6,118 nt of DNA from Bacteroidetes bacterium CG2_30_32_10 (GCA_001872995.1 MNXO01000141.1:1-6118), one strand, 5' to 3'; positions 1 to 6,118 are shown, numbered from the stretch's first letter. A program made the numbers and translations. Notes: generated by a model from the sequence alone, not told the origin.

Positions 1-31
1 CTTGAGTAATAAGCAAAACGAAACCATTCAT
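1..31 (-). CDS. Possible start of a further gene after cheR (partial, cut by the window edge)
   Basis: Four bases after the cheR stop, an ATG at 29-31 opens a frame that stays open to the window edge (MNGFVLLITQ). A second ATG at 25-27 in another frame also stays open (MVSFCLLLK). A third ATG, at 34-36 and overlapping the cheR stop, hits a stop after two codons. The tight spacing suggests that the cheB-cheR operon continues, perhaps with a signalling protein. Ten codons cannot identify a product or even prove a gene, and the choice between the two starts is open. Confidence 0.25.
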   Translation of the reverse strand, partial: MNGFVLLITQ

Positions 32-35
32 ACCA

Positions 36-992
36 TTAAAACTTTTTAATTACTGGTTTATAAGAGATTTCTTTCTTTTTAAATAGAAGAGAGTTTTCAA
101 AAGTTACAGATTCAAATTTATTGCTTAGTCCATAAAGGTTTTCTGTTGCTCCAAGAATTAAAAAGCTATCTTCTAGCATTAGTTGATGAATTCGCGAAAG
201 TATTTCGTCTTTTGTTTTAGTATCGAAATAAATCAATACATTGCGAGCAAGAATAACATCAAAAGTGCCACCAAAACGAGCATTAGAAATTCCCTCGTGC
301 AGCGAACATTTTTGAAAATCGACCATTTCTTTCAATTCATTTTTTATTTCCCACTTATTCTCTGAGCCTACAAAATATTTTTTAAGTCTATCGTCCGAAA
401 TGCCTCTTGAAATAGCCATTTTGTCATAGCAACCACTCATAGCCGTTTTTAATACAGGATTATCAATATCGGTGGCAAGAATGTAAAAATCGTTTTTTGT
501 AATATTGAAGATTCCGTTATTATATAAATATTCATCAATAAGCATTGAGATACTATACGCTTCCTGCCCAGTAGAACAGGCTGCACTCCAGATTCTTATT
601 TTTGTGGGAGCTTTAGCTTTGTTTTCTTTGTTACGTCTTATTTTATCTATTAGTTTAGGGATAATGTATTTATAAAATGTTTTAAAAGGGTGGTCATCAC
701 GGAAAAAAGAAGTTTCGTTGGTAGTAATAGCAGAGATAATAGACTCTTTAAAACGCATAGATCTACCATCTTTAATGATATTTGAAAATTCGGCAAAACT
801 ATTAACTTTAACATCCTTTAAAATTGGTTCAATTCGTTGTCTTATCAAATATTCTTTTTCATAATCAAGATAAATTCCACTAATTTTATGTATATAATCT
901 CGTATAAAAACAAAATCCTCAAAAGAAATTTTCTGTTCCATATATATCTTATAAAATATTTCAGTTACTTTATGTAACTTTTTAGTATCCAT
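36..992 (-). CDS. cheR: Chemotaxis protein methyltransferase CheR
   Basis: This cytoplasmic enzyme transfers methyl groups from S-adenosylmethionine to glutamates of methyl-accepting chemoreceptors, opposing CheB during adaptation. At 318 residues it is somewhat longer than E. coli CheR (286). An N-terminal helical CheR domain (about 20-85, with RDYIHKISGI) is followed by the conserved TTNETSFFRD (90-99). The SAM-binding methyltransferase fold follows: WSAACSTGQEAYS (135-147), ATDID (173-177), a beta-subdomain (about 190-235), RNVLIYFD (250-257) and LGATE (280-284). No PAS or TPR extension is present. The chosen ATG overlaps the end of cheB by 11 bases, which suggests translational coupling. 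An alternative ATG at 939-941 (residue 18) would give a more typical N-terminus and no overlap. The family assignment is very secure. The target receptor is unknown because none is in the window; in this phylum CheR-like enzymes may also serve sensory systems other than classical flagellar chemotaxis. Confidence 0.97.
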   Translation of the reverse strand: MDTKKLHKVTEIFYKIYMEQKISFEDFVFIRDYIHKISGIYLDYEKEYLIRQRIEPILKDVKVNSFAEFSNIIKDGRSMRFKESIISAITTNETSFFRDDHPFKTFYKYIIPKLIDKIRRNKENKAKAPTKIRIWSAACSTGQEAYSISMLIDEYLYNNGIFNITKNDFYILATDIDNPVLKTAMSGCYDKMAISRGISDDRLKKYFVGSENKWEIKNELKEMVDFQKCSLHEGISNARFGGTFDVILARNVLIYFDTKTKDEILSRIHQLMLEDSFLILGATENLYGLSNKFESVTFENSLLFKKKEISYKPVIKKF

Positions 993-2079
993 TGTTAATA
1001 ATTGATTCGATTGCTGATGGTATTTTTTCTAATGGCAAAACCTTATTTACATTGCCAGATTCTACTGCTCTGCCAGGCATTCCCCAAACTGTGCTTGTTT
1101 CCTCGTCTTGTGCAATAATATAAGCGCCAACTCGCCTTAATGATTCAAGGCTTTTAACGCCATCGGAACCCATCCCTGTTAGAATAGAAACGATAGCTCT
1201 ATTGGCATAAACATTAGCAATAGAGCGAAAAAGGACATCAACCGAAGGTTTGCAATCGTTTTCGGATGGGTTATCGTTAATGCCAATAATTGTTTTGCTT
1301 TCAGAACTTCTACGCACAATCATGTGCTTTCCACCTGGAGCAATGTAAATATATTTGTTCTGAATTAATTCATTTCCCTTGGCTTCTATAACTTTATGTT
1401 CGCATCTTTTGTTTAAATTATCAGCAAATGATTTTGTAAAAGCAGGTGGCATGTGTTGAACAATAAGAATTGGCAAATTTGTTAATTTTGACAATTCAGG
1501 AATGATCGTAAAAAGAGCCCTAGGACCTCCGGTAGAAACTCCAAAAGCAATAATTTCAATTTTATTGTCATTGTTGTATGGCGAATTTGTTATTATTTCG
1601 CCAACTTTAGTGTATGCTTTAGACAATTCTTTTATATTCTGTATTGGTTTTTCATCTATATAATCAAATTTTTCAATTAATTGATTACGTAACTCAGATA
1701 AACTAGACTTTAAATCGTTTGTTTGAGGTTTGGAAATAAAATCAAAAGCTCCATTTTCTAATGCTTCAATGGCTGTATCAGCATCTTTTTGGTTGTATGA
1801 ACTTATTATAATTACTTTTATTTTTTTACATTCTGGGTTTGCTGATTTTAAATCGCGTATTGCTTTTAGCATATCTAAACCACTCAACTCTGGCATTTCC
1901 ATATCAAGTGTAATGATATCGGGAATTTGTTTGGTGTTAATAAATTCAATTGCTTTTTTACCACTAAACACAGAGCCTACTACTTCGGCATTTTCGAATC
2001 CAGAAATGGCTTCTTCTAATATTTTCCGAAATATTATAGAATCATCTACTATCAATACTTTAAGTTTCTTTTTTTTCAT
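982..2079 (-). CDS. cheB: Chemotaxis response regulator, protein-glutamate methylesterase/glutamine deamidase CheB
   Basis: CheB hydrolyses methyl-glutamate esters on chemoreceptors and deamidates specific glutamines, activated by phosphorylation of its receiver domain, normally by CheA. The 365-residue protein has the full two-domain layout. The receiver domain (about 6-125) has the acidic pair D12/D13, phospho-acceptor D59 in LDMEMPELSG, S93/S94 and K117 of the SKP motif. A linker (about 126-172) leads to the catalytic domain (about 173-362). Its triad is visible as S182 in GVSTGG, H209 in VQHMP and D306 in LTGMGSDG, equivalent to E. coli S164, H190 and D286. PSVDVLF (279-285 region) and VWGMPGRAVESG (331-342) are also conserved. 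The ATG at 2077-2079 is preceded by an A-rich leader without Shine-Dalgarno. It is first in the cheB-cheR pair, downstream of its own candidate promoter. Nothing is missing. A hybrid or other response regulator is excluded by the intact esterase triad. Confidence 0.98.
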   Translation of the reverse strand: MKKKKLKVLIVDDSIIFRKILEEAISGFENAEVVGSVFSGKKAIEFINTKQIPDIITLDMEMPELSGLDMLKAIRDLKSANPECKKIKVIIISSYNQKDADTAIEALENGAFDFISKPQTNDLKSSLSELRNQLIEKFDYIDEKPIQNIKELSKAYTKVGEIITNSPYNNDNKIEIIAFGVSTGGPRALFTIIPELSKLTNLPILIVQHMPPAFTKSFADNLNKRCEHKVIEAKGNELIQNKYIYIAPGGKHMIVRRSSESKTIIGINDNPSENDCKPSVDVLFRSIANVYANRAIVSILTGMGSDGVKSLESLRRVGAYIIAQDEETSTVWGMPGRAVESGNVNKVLPLEKIPSAIESIINNGY

Positions 2080-2126
2080 AATTGCTATGTTTTTTCAAAG
2101 AATGCTTGTTGTTCTAAAAATATATC

Positions 2127-2145
2127 TATAGTTTTTTATACTATA
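2127..2145. repeat. Small inverted repeat at the predicted cheB transcription start
   Basis: Six-base arms (2127-2132 and 2140-2145, TATAGT and ACTATA) flank a 7-base loop. On the minus strand the hairpin is followed within a few bases by a run of five T (2116-2120), so it could act as a weak terminator for ligA read-through. It also sits just downstream of the predicted cheB -7 element and could be an operator. The stem is short and almost all A/T, so chance is a real possibility. Confidence 0.25.
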
Positions 2146-2177
2146 CAAACCTACGAATAATAATATTAATAATCGAA
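2146..2177 (-). promoter_or_regulatory. Candidate Bacteroidota-type promoter for cheB-cheR
   Basis: On the minus strand, 2146-2153 reads TAGGTTTG, an exact match to the TAnnTTTG -7 consensus of Bacteroidota sigma-ABfr. Twenty bases upstream, 2174-2177 reads TTCG, three of four matches to the TTTG -33 element. The predicted transcript would begin near 2140, leaving a leader of about 60 bases before the cheB ATG. The site lies wholly in the ligA-cheB spacer, so it would let cheB-cheR be expressed independently of ligA. The weak -33 element lowers confidence. Confidence 0.5.
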
Positions 2178-2187
2178 TAAAATTATT

Positions 2188-4236
2188 TTAACGTAACATA
2201 TTCATAAAATCCTCGTCATTTATAATGGGAATTCCCAAATCATTGGCTTTTTTTAATTTTTCTGGTCCCATATTTTCACCTGCAACCACAAAACTTGTTT
2301 TGGAGGATACTGCACTTGCATTTTTCCCTCCATTGTCTTCAATTAATTGTTCAATTTCTTTTCTTCGCTTGGGTGAAGAAAAAGAACCACTTATCACAAA
2401 TGATTTACCTTTTAATGTGTCACTTTTGGGTGTGAAGGCATCTTCTGTCATTGCAAATTGAATTCCTTTTGCTTTTAATCTATCTATAATATTTATATTA
2501 TTGGGTTCTTTAAAAAATGAATTAATACTTTCTGCAATCTTTTCGCCTATTTCTTCCACTTCTATTAGTTCATCATAAGTAGAATTAATAATTGCATCTA
2601 TATTCTTGTAATGATATGCCAATTTCTTTGCAACTGTTTCGCCAACAAAACGGATTCCAATGGAGTATAAAACACGTTCAAAGGGAGTGTTTATTGAATT
2701 TGCAATTCCAGCCAATATATTATTAACTGTTTTTTCTTTAAACTTCATTATTCTTGTTTTGCCTTCATCAGAAATAAATGTTTTTTCTAAATCATAAAGC
2801 ATATCATAAGAAAGGTCGTACAAATCGGCTATATTGTTTAACAGTCCTTTATCAAAAATCACTTCTACTTTTCCTTCGCCTAAGCTATCAATGTTCATCG
2901 CTTTGCGACTGATAAAATGTTCAATTTTGCCCTTTATCTGTGGCGGGCAACCATTTTCGTTAGGACAATAATGGTTTGCTTCGCCTTTATTTCTTGTTAA
3001 CTTGGTGCCACATTCGGGGCATTTGTCAATGTATGTAACTGGAGTGGAGAATAAAGTTCTTTTACCGTAATCTACGCCAATAATTTTAGGAATAATTTCG
3101 CCCCCTTTTTCAACAAACACGGCATCTCCTATTCTGATATCTAATTTTTCTACTTGATCTGCATTGTGTAAAGTGGCTCGCTTTACGGTTGTTCCTGCCA
3201 ACAATACAGGTTCAAGGTTTGCTACTGGGGTAATTGCGCCAGTTCTTCCAACTTGATAACTAATAGATTTTAGAACAGTAATAACCCTCTCTGCTTTAAA
3301 TTTATAGGCTATTGCCCATCGTGGCGATTTGGAAGTAAAACCTAACTCTTCTTGCTGTCTATATAAATTTACTTTAATAACTATTCCATCTATATCGAAT
3401 GATAATTTATCTCGTTGTTTATCCCATTTTTTAATGAATTTAAAGACATCTTCAATATTTTTGCATTTCTCTATATATTCTGGCACTTTAAAACCCCATT
3501 CCTTTACTTTAGTGAGGTTTTCATAATGCGATTCAAATGGAAGTGATTCGCCAAGCATATAATACAAATAATAATCTAAATTACGTTTGGCAACCTCTGT
3601 GGAGTCTTGCATTTTGAGACTGCCTGAAGCAGCATTGCGAGGATTGGCAAAAGGCATTTCTCCTATTTCTATTCGTTCTTCATTTAGTTTTTCAAAACTT
3701 TTGTGTGGCATTACTATTTCGCCTCTTATTTCAAACTCATTGGGAAAAGAAGTGCCTAACAATTGAAGTGGAATGCTTTTAATGGTTCTCACATTGTTGG
3801 TTACGTCATCGCCATGCGTCCCATCGCCCCGTGTAACTGCACTTTGCAAAACGCCATTTATGTATGTTAATCCAATAGCTATCCCATCATATTTTAACTC
3901 GCAAATGTACTCGTAGTCGGTATCAATTAACTTTTTAATTCTATTGTCAAATTCAATGAGTTCCGCTTCCGAATAAGTGTTTCCTAAGGAAAGCATAGGG
4001 TATCTGTGCTTTATTTGCTTAAACTCTTTAGTAATATCGCCACCTACTCTTTTGCTTGGTGAATTGATATCTATAAATGCTGGATAATCTTTTTCGAGTT
4101 TTATCAATTCTACGAGCAACATATCAAAATCGTAATCGCTAATTTCGGGCTTAGAAAGCATATAATAATTATAATTATGATGATTGATAAGCTTGGTGAG
4201 TTGTTCTATTCTTGCTTTGGCCTCTTCTTTGGTCAT
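2188..4236 (-). CDS. ligA: NAD+-dependent DNA ligase LigA
   Basis: LigA seals single-strand nicks using NAD+ in Okazaki-fragment joining and excision repair, and is the essential replicative ligase of bacteria. From the ATG at 4234-4236 it has 682 residues, close to the usual 670-700. Domains in order: Ia NAD-binding region (1-65, PEISD motif), adenylation domain (about 68-315) with nucleophile K115 in KYDG, TRGDGTHGDD, EIRGE, ANPRNAASGSL, DGIVIKV and PRWAIAYKF; OB fold (about 316-400, with QVGRTGAITPV); a four-cysteine zinc finger (C406, C409, C424, C430); helix-hairpin-helix repeats (about 440-585); and a C-terminal BRCT domain (about 607-682). Cysteine spacing equals that of E. coli. A TTG at 4240-4242, two codons upstream, is possible, but the ATG is preferred because K115 then has the E. 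coli number and ATG is the stronger start. F37 stands where E. coli has Y35. The start lies 12 bases after the glycosyltransferase stop, which suggests co-transcription. Identification is secure. Confidence 0.99.
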   Translation of the reverse strand: MTKEEAKARIEQLTKLINHHNYNYYMLSKPEISDYDFDMLLVELIKLEKDYPAFIDINSPSKRVGGDITKEFKQIKHRYPMLSLGNTYSEAELIEFDNRIKKLIDTDYEYICELKYDGIAIGLTYINGVLQSAVTRGDGTHGDDVTNNVRTIKSIPLQLLGTSFPNEFEIRGEIVMPHKSFEKLNEERIEIGEMPFANPRNAASGSLKMQDSTEVAKRNLDYYLYYMLGESLPFESHYENLTKVKEWGFKVPEYIEKCKNIEDVFKFIKKWDKQRDKLSFDIDGIVIKVNLYRQQEELGFTSKSPRWAIAYKFKAERVITVLKSISYQVGRTGAITPVANLEPVLLAGTTVKRATLHNADQVEKLDIRIGDAVFVEKGGEIIPKIIGVDYGKRTLFSTPVTYIDKCPECGTKLTRNKGEANHYCPNENGCPPQIKGKIEHFISRKAMNIDSLGEGKVEVIFDKGLLNNIADLYDLSYDMLYDLEKTFISDEGKTRIMKFKEKTVNNILAGIANSINTPFERVLYSIGIRFVGETVAKKLAYHYKNIDAIINSTYDELIEVEEIGEKIAESINSFFKEPNNINIIDRLKAKGIQFAMTEDAFTPKSDTLKGKSFVISGSFSSPKRRKEIEQLIEDNGGKNASAVSSKTSFVVAGENMGPEKLKKANDLGIPIINDEDFMNMLR

Positions 4237-4248
4237 AATCAAACTTTA

Positions 4249-5760
4249 TTATTCATTTGTTTTATAAATATAAATAATTTCGTTGGCATTTTTAGGGTTT
4301 AGTTTATATAAAACAACATCAACAAAACCAGGATATATAGTTGTTTCATATTGGAGCTTTGGAAAGATTGCAACTATGCTATCAAGTCTGCTTTTAATGT
4401 TTTTATCATTAAAAAACAATACAAACTTAGGATGGTCTTCTTTTTTGGATGATTGCATAAATGCTTTGAAATTGTGAGCAGGGTTTTCTTGTGTAATATC
4501 ATATACTCTTATCCACTGTTTCAAATAAAATTGTGGTGGCATTTTGGCTGAACCACGATTGCTATCTTCGAGTAAAATGCTCCCAATATTGGGATACTGA
4601 GATAAATATACCATTGACTCCACTCTGGCTTTTTTAGAATACATTGTGCTTATAATGGGTAGTAATGATAAGTTTATTATCCAGAAGAAAATCCAAAAGC
4701 TTTTATATAACTTGTTATTTTTATTCCAAAAGTTTGATTTTTCTTTAAAATCATACCATCCAATTAATCCAAGTGTTATAACAAAAGGTATTGCAGGTAG
4801 AATAAATCTTTCTTGTTTGTTAGGGAAGTATGAATGAAAGATAATAAACAAGATGGTAGGTAGAAATAATATTAAATGTTTTTTCCAACTTCTGAAAAAC
4901 CCAAATATCATAAAAAAACTGATAGGAGGAATTAGTATGCCCGCAATTAACAAGGAGTATGAATACCATTTATTGGTTTCGTAATTATAAGCATTGTCGA
5001 TATTGTATTGTATATATTCTTTAAGCTCTGCAAAAGGATAACCCCATATAATTGTATCTGTAATTCCTTGTATGATGAATATGGAAAGTAACACTCCAAA
5101 AGTAATTCCAGCAAATTCAGTCCATTTTCGCATCATTAGCAATGCCAAACCAATACCTGAAATAAAAATAAGCGTTTGATATCTTATAGAAAAGGATATC
5201 CCAATTATTAAACCAGCAAGTATAAAGAAAATTAATTTGTTTTTATTTTTGGTTCCTCTAATTATCATCCATAAACCAGCAAAAAGGGGAGGTACGCAAA
5301 CAAACTCGCTAAGATTTCTAACACTTAAGAACGACATAAACCAAAAGGTTGCCAATAATAAAGCTGTTTTTTTGGCAGTATCTTTATTGCTTAATTTTTC
5401 AGCAATTCTATATCCAAAATATACGATTGATAGTGAATAAAAAGCATGCAATATTCTAACAATTAACATTTTTGTTTGTGGTTCGGTAATGTGAATTGTT
5501 TTTAAAATACTGAATAATAGATAATGAAGACCTACGTAAAACCAACTATGCCCTGATGGTGTTGATGCATTACTTGGCAACCATCTGTTATAATCGGTCC
5601 CATCTACCCAGGACTGCGATGCTTCTATTACTAGAAAATGGTCATCGTGCATACCAAATCCCTTAGAAAAAAATGCTGCCAACAATCTTAATATTATTGC
5701 AATAAAGAGTATTAACGCCAAAGGTTTTTCGTTCCAATATTTTTTGATTAATGTGTTCAT
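4249..5760 (-). CDS. Polytopic membrane glycosyltransferase, GT22/mannosyltransferase-like (GT-C fold)
   Basis: This is a 503-residue inner-membrane protein with roughly ten to twelve hydrophobic segments, including about 13-31, 98-118, 131-147, 175-210, 215-233, 268-288, 295-310, 318-335 and 353-372. A more polar C-terminal portion (about 375-503) follows. GT-C enzymes take sugar from a polyprenyl-phosphate donor on the outer face of the membrane. Three features match the GT22 (ALG9/PIG-B-like) family. MHDDHF at 37-42 lies in the first loop after the first membrane segment, where the family has an acidic HPDE-like catalytic motif. SVRNLSE is at 146-152. NKQERFILPAIP at 314-325 resembles the family's HKExRFxxPxxP. 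Bacterial members are usually annotated mannosyltransferase or GT39-like. The sugar and acceptor (glycan, lipid or protein) cannot be told from sequence. The ATG at 5758-5760 has an A-rich leader and no Shine-Dalgarno. It is the first gene of the probable glycosyltransferase-ligA unit. The fold is fairly certain, the family moderately so, and the substrate is unknown. Confidence 0.85.
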   Translation of the reverse strand: MNTLIKKYWNEKPLALILFIAIILRLLAAFFSKGFGMHDDHFLVIEASQSWVDGTDYNRWLPSNASTPSGHSWFYVGLHYLLFSILKTIHITEPQTKMLIVRILHAFYSLSIVYFGYRIAEKLSNKDTAKKTALLLATFWFMSFLSVRNLSEFVCVPPLFAGLWMIIRGTKNKNKLIFFILAGLIIGISFSIRYQTLIFISGIGLALLMMRKWTEFAGITFGVLLSIFIIQGITDTIIWGYPFAELKEYIQYNIDNAYNYETNKWYSYSLLIAGILIPPISFFMIFGFFRSWKKHLILFLPTILFIIFHSYFPNKQERFILPAIPFVITLGLIGWYDFKEKSNFWNKNNKLYKSFWIFFWIINLSLLPIISTMYSKKARVESMVYLSQYPNIGSILLEDSNRGSAKMPPQFYLKQWIRVYDITQENPAHNFKAFMQSSKKEDHPKFVLFFNDKNIKSRLDSIVAIFPKLQYETTIYPGFVDVVLYKLNPKNANEIIYIYKTNE

Positions 5761-5837
5761 TTTGTATAAATTCTATTTGTGATTTAAACGATAGGGGGAA
5801 TTAATAGTAAGGTTTTATTTACGCTAATTTTTAAGTA

Positions 5838-5868
5838 CAAATATATAATTGTTCTGCTAATAAACCAA
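5838..5868 (-). promoter_or_regulatory. Candidate Bacteroidota-type promoter for the glycosyltransferase-ligA unit
   Basis: On the minus strand, 5838-5845 reads TATATTTG, an exact match to the TAnnTTTG -7 consensus. Twenty bases upstream, 5866-5868 reads TTG, the core of the -33 element, although the preceding base is G rather than T. Transcription would start near 5832, giving a leader of about 70 bases before the ATG at 5760. The 20-base spacing is the same as in the cheB candidate. No other full match to both elements was seen in this spacer for the minus strand. Confidence 0.55.
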
Positions 5869-5890
5869 CGAGCAAAGTGTTTTAATTTTA

Positions 5891-6070
5891 TAACTATTCA
5901 GTCATTTAGGCTTTAGACTATTAGCATGGAGAAATAAAAAATTAACGAATAAAAACTAAAATTACAGAAATAGAAAAAGTGCATTGTGCGTTGATTAATC
6001 AGTTAAAGAAGCTCTAAAAGACTTTAGCTTTAATAACCTTTAAAAAAAAATATTATGTACTGAATAGTTA
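5891..6070. repeat. Spaced perfect 12-bp inverted repeats bounding a 180-base non-coding segment
   Basis: TAACTATTCAGT at 5891-5902 is the exact reverse complement of ACTGAATAGTTA at 6059-6070. A looser inner pair (about 5909-5925 against 6011-6029) matches at roughly two thirds of positions when one arm is reversed and complemented. The layout resembles a miniature or decayed transposable element with terminal inverted repeats. However, no clear target-site duplication flanks it: the 8-base flanks agree at only about half of positions. No transposase fragment can be recognised inside. A single 12-bp match in AT-rich DNA of this length is not far beyond chance, so this remains a candidate. 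Confidence 0.35.
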
Positions 6071-6079
6071 CGTTTATTT

Positions 6080-6102
6080 TTATAATTTTGTTCAAATTAT
6101 AA
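6080..6102. repeat. AT-only hairpin, 9-bp perfect stem with 5-base loop
   Basis: TTATAATTT at 6080-6088 pairs perfectly with AAATTATAA at 6094-6102 across the loop TGTTC. Neither side has the T-run after the stem expected of an intrinsic terminator, and the stem has no G-C pair. It may be an operator for a gene beyond the window edge. A plus-strand TAATTTTG (-7-like, 6083-6090) lies inside it but has no good -33 partner. Confidence 0.3.
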
Positions 6103-6118
6103 TCTATTAATCATTCAT

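Larger units (their letters stand above)
5761..6118. other. Non-coding AT-rich leader upstream of the glycosyltransferase
   Basis: I see no gene in these 358 bases. Every frame on both strands is broken by frequent stops; the longest stretch that looks at all protein-like is about 22 codons (plus strand, about 5949-6014) without a start codon. I see no tRNA or rRNA and recognise no riboswitch. What it does hold is a candidate promoter (5838-5868), a spaced 12-bp inverted repeat pair (5891-5902 and 6059-6070), a 10-bp palindrome TGATTAATCA (5992-6001), a run of nine A (6042-6050) and an AT-only hairpin (6080-6102). The upstream neighbouring gene lies outside the window, so whether the far side is divergent or co-directional is unknown. 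Confidence 0.7.

Noticed and set aside
794..801. Minus-strand TAGTTTTG, a perfect -7-like match inside cheR
   Set aside because: It lies within coding sequence and has no -33-like partner at 19-21 bases. Matches to an AT-rich 8-base pattern with two free positions are expected by chance.
1730..2131. Plus-strand open frame of 133 codons opposite the cheB receiver domain
   Set aside because: It lies antisense to an intact, highly conserved CheB receiver domain, matches no family I recognise, and its low-complexity hydrophobic sequence is what the complement of this coding region gives.
2225..2461. Plus-strand open frame antisense to the ligA BRCT domain, and similar short plus-strand frames at 183-365, 3329-3526, 4283-4477, 4646-4837 and 5237-5440
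   Set aside because: All lie fully opposite conserved minus-strand genes, are short, and show no recognisable domain. They are complement shadows.
4161..4182. AT-only palindromic stretch ATAATTATAATTAT near the start of ligA
   Set aside because: It encodes the conserved HHNYNYYML segment, where Asn and Tyr codons in an AT-rich genome naturally give alternating AAT/TAT.
5949..6014. Plus-strand stretch of about 22 codons (IKTKITEIEKVHCALINQ...) considered as a transposase remnant
   Set aside because: It has no start codon, is closed by stops on both sides, and resembles no transposase that I can name with confidence.
6009..6031. Imperfect hairpin (AAGCT...AGCTT with inner AAA/TTT pairing) considered as a terminator
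   Set aside because: It has a 2-base bulge and no T-run directly after the stem on either strand, so it does not meet the pattern of an intrinsic terminator.
6042..6050. Run of nine A (T on the minus strand) considered as the tail of a terminator for an upstream minus-strand gene
   Set aside because: No G/C-containing stem directly precedes it on the minus strand; the nearest hairpin (6080-6102) is about 30 bases away.

Overview
The window is AT-rich and fits a member of the Bacteroidota. Three signs point there. Two intergenic sites match the TAnnTTTG -7 element typical of that phylum. No start codon has a Shine-Dalgarno sequence, only A-rich leaders. The LigA and mannosyltransferase-type proteins have a Bacteroidota-like look. 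This placement is inferred from sequence style; no database search was possible. All four complete genes lie on the minus strand, so transcription runs from high to low coordinates.

Layout in transcription order: (1) 5761-6118 is a non-coding leader of 358 bases. It holds a candidate promoter at 5838-5868, a pair of perfect 12-bp inverted repeats 156 bases apart (5891-5902 and 6059-6070), and an AT-only hairpin at 6080-6102. (2) 4249-5760 encodes a polytopic membrane glycosyltransferase of the GT22/mannosyltransferase type. (3) 2188-4236 encodes a complete NAD+-dependent DNA ligase, LigA, starting 12 bases after the glycosyltransferase stop. (4) 2080-2187 is a short spacer with a second candidate promoter. 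(5) 982-2079 encodes the chemotaxis methylesterase/glutamine deamidase CheB. (6) 36-992 encodes the methyltransferase CheR, overlapping cheB by 11 bases. (7) Bases 1-31 may hold the first codons of a further gene of the same operon.

The genes form two probable transcription units: glycosyltransferase-ligA and cheB-cheR(-next gene). CheB and CheR are opposing enzymes that reset receptor sensitivity by removing and adding methyl groups on glutamates of chemoreceptors. No receptor, CheA, CheW or CheY is in this window, so the target receptor cannot be named. LigA is housekeeping, and its pairing with a glycosyltransferase is probably positional rather than functional.

All four proteins look intact, with the expected catalytic residues. 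I found no CRISPR array, tRNA, rRNA, intact transposase or recognisable defence system. I see no convincing undescribed system. The most unusual stretch is the non-coding 5890-6102 region with its inverted repeats.
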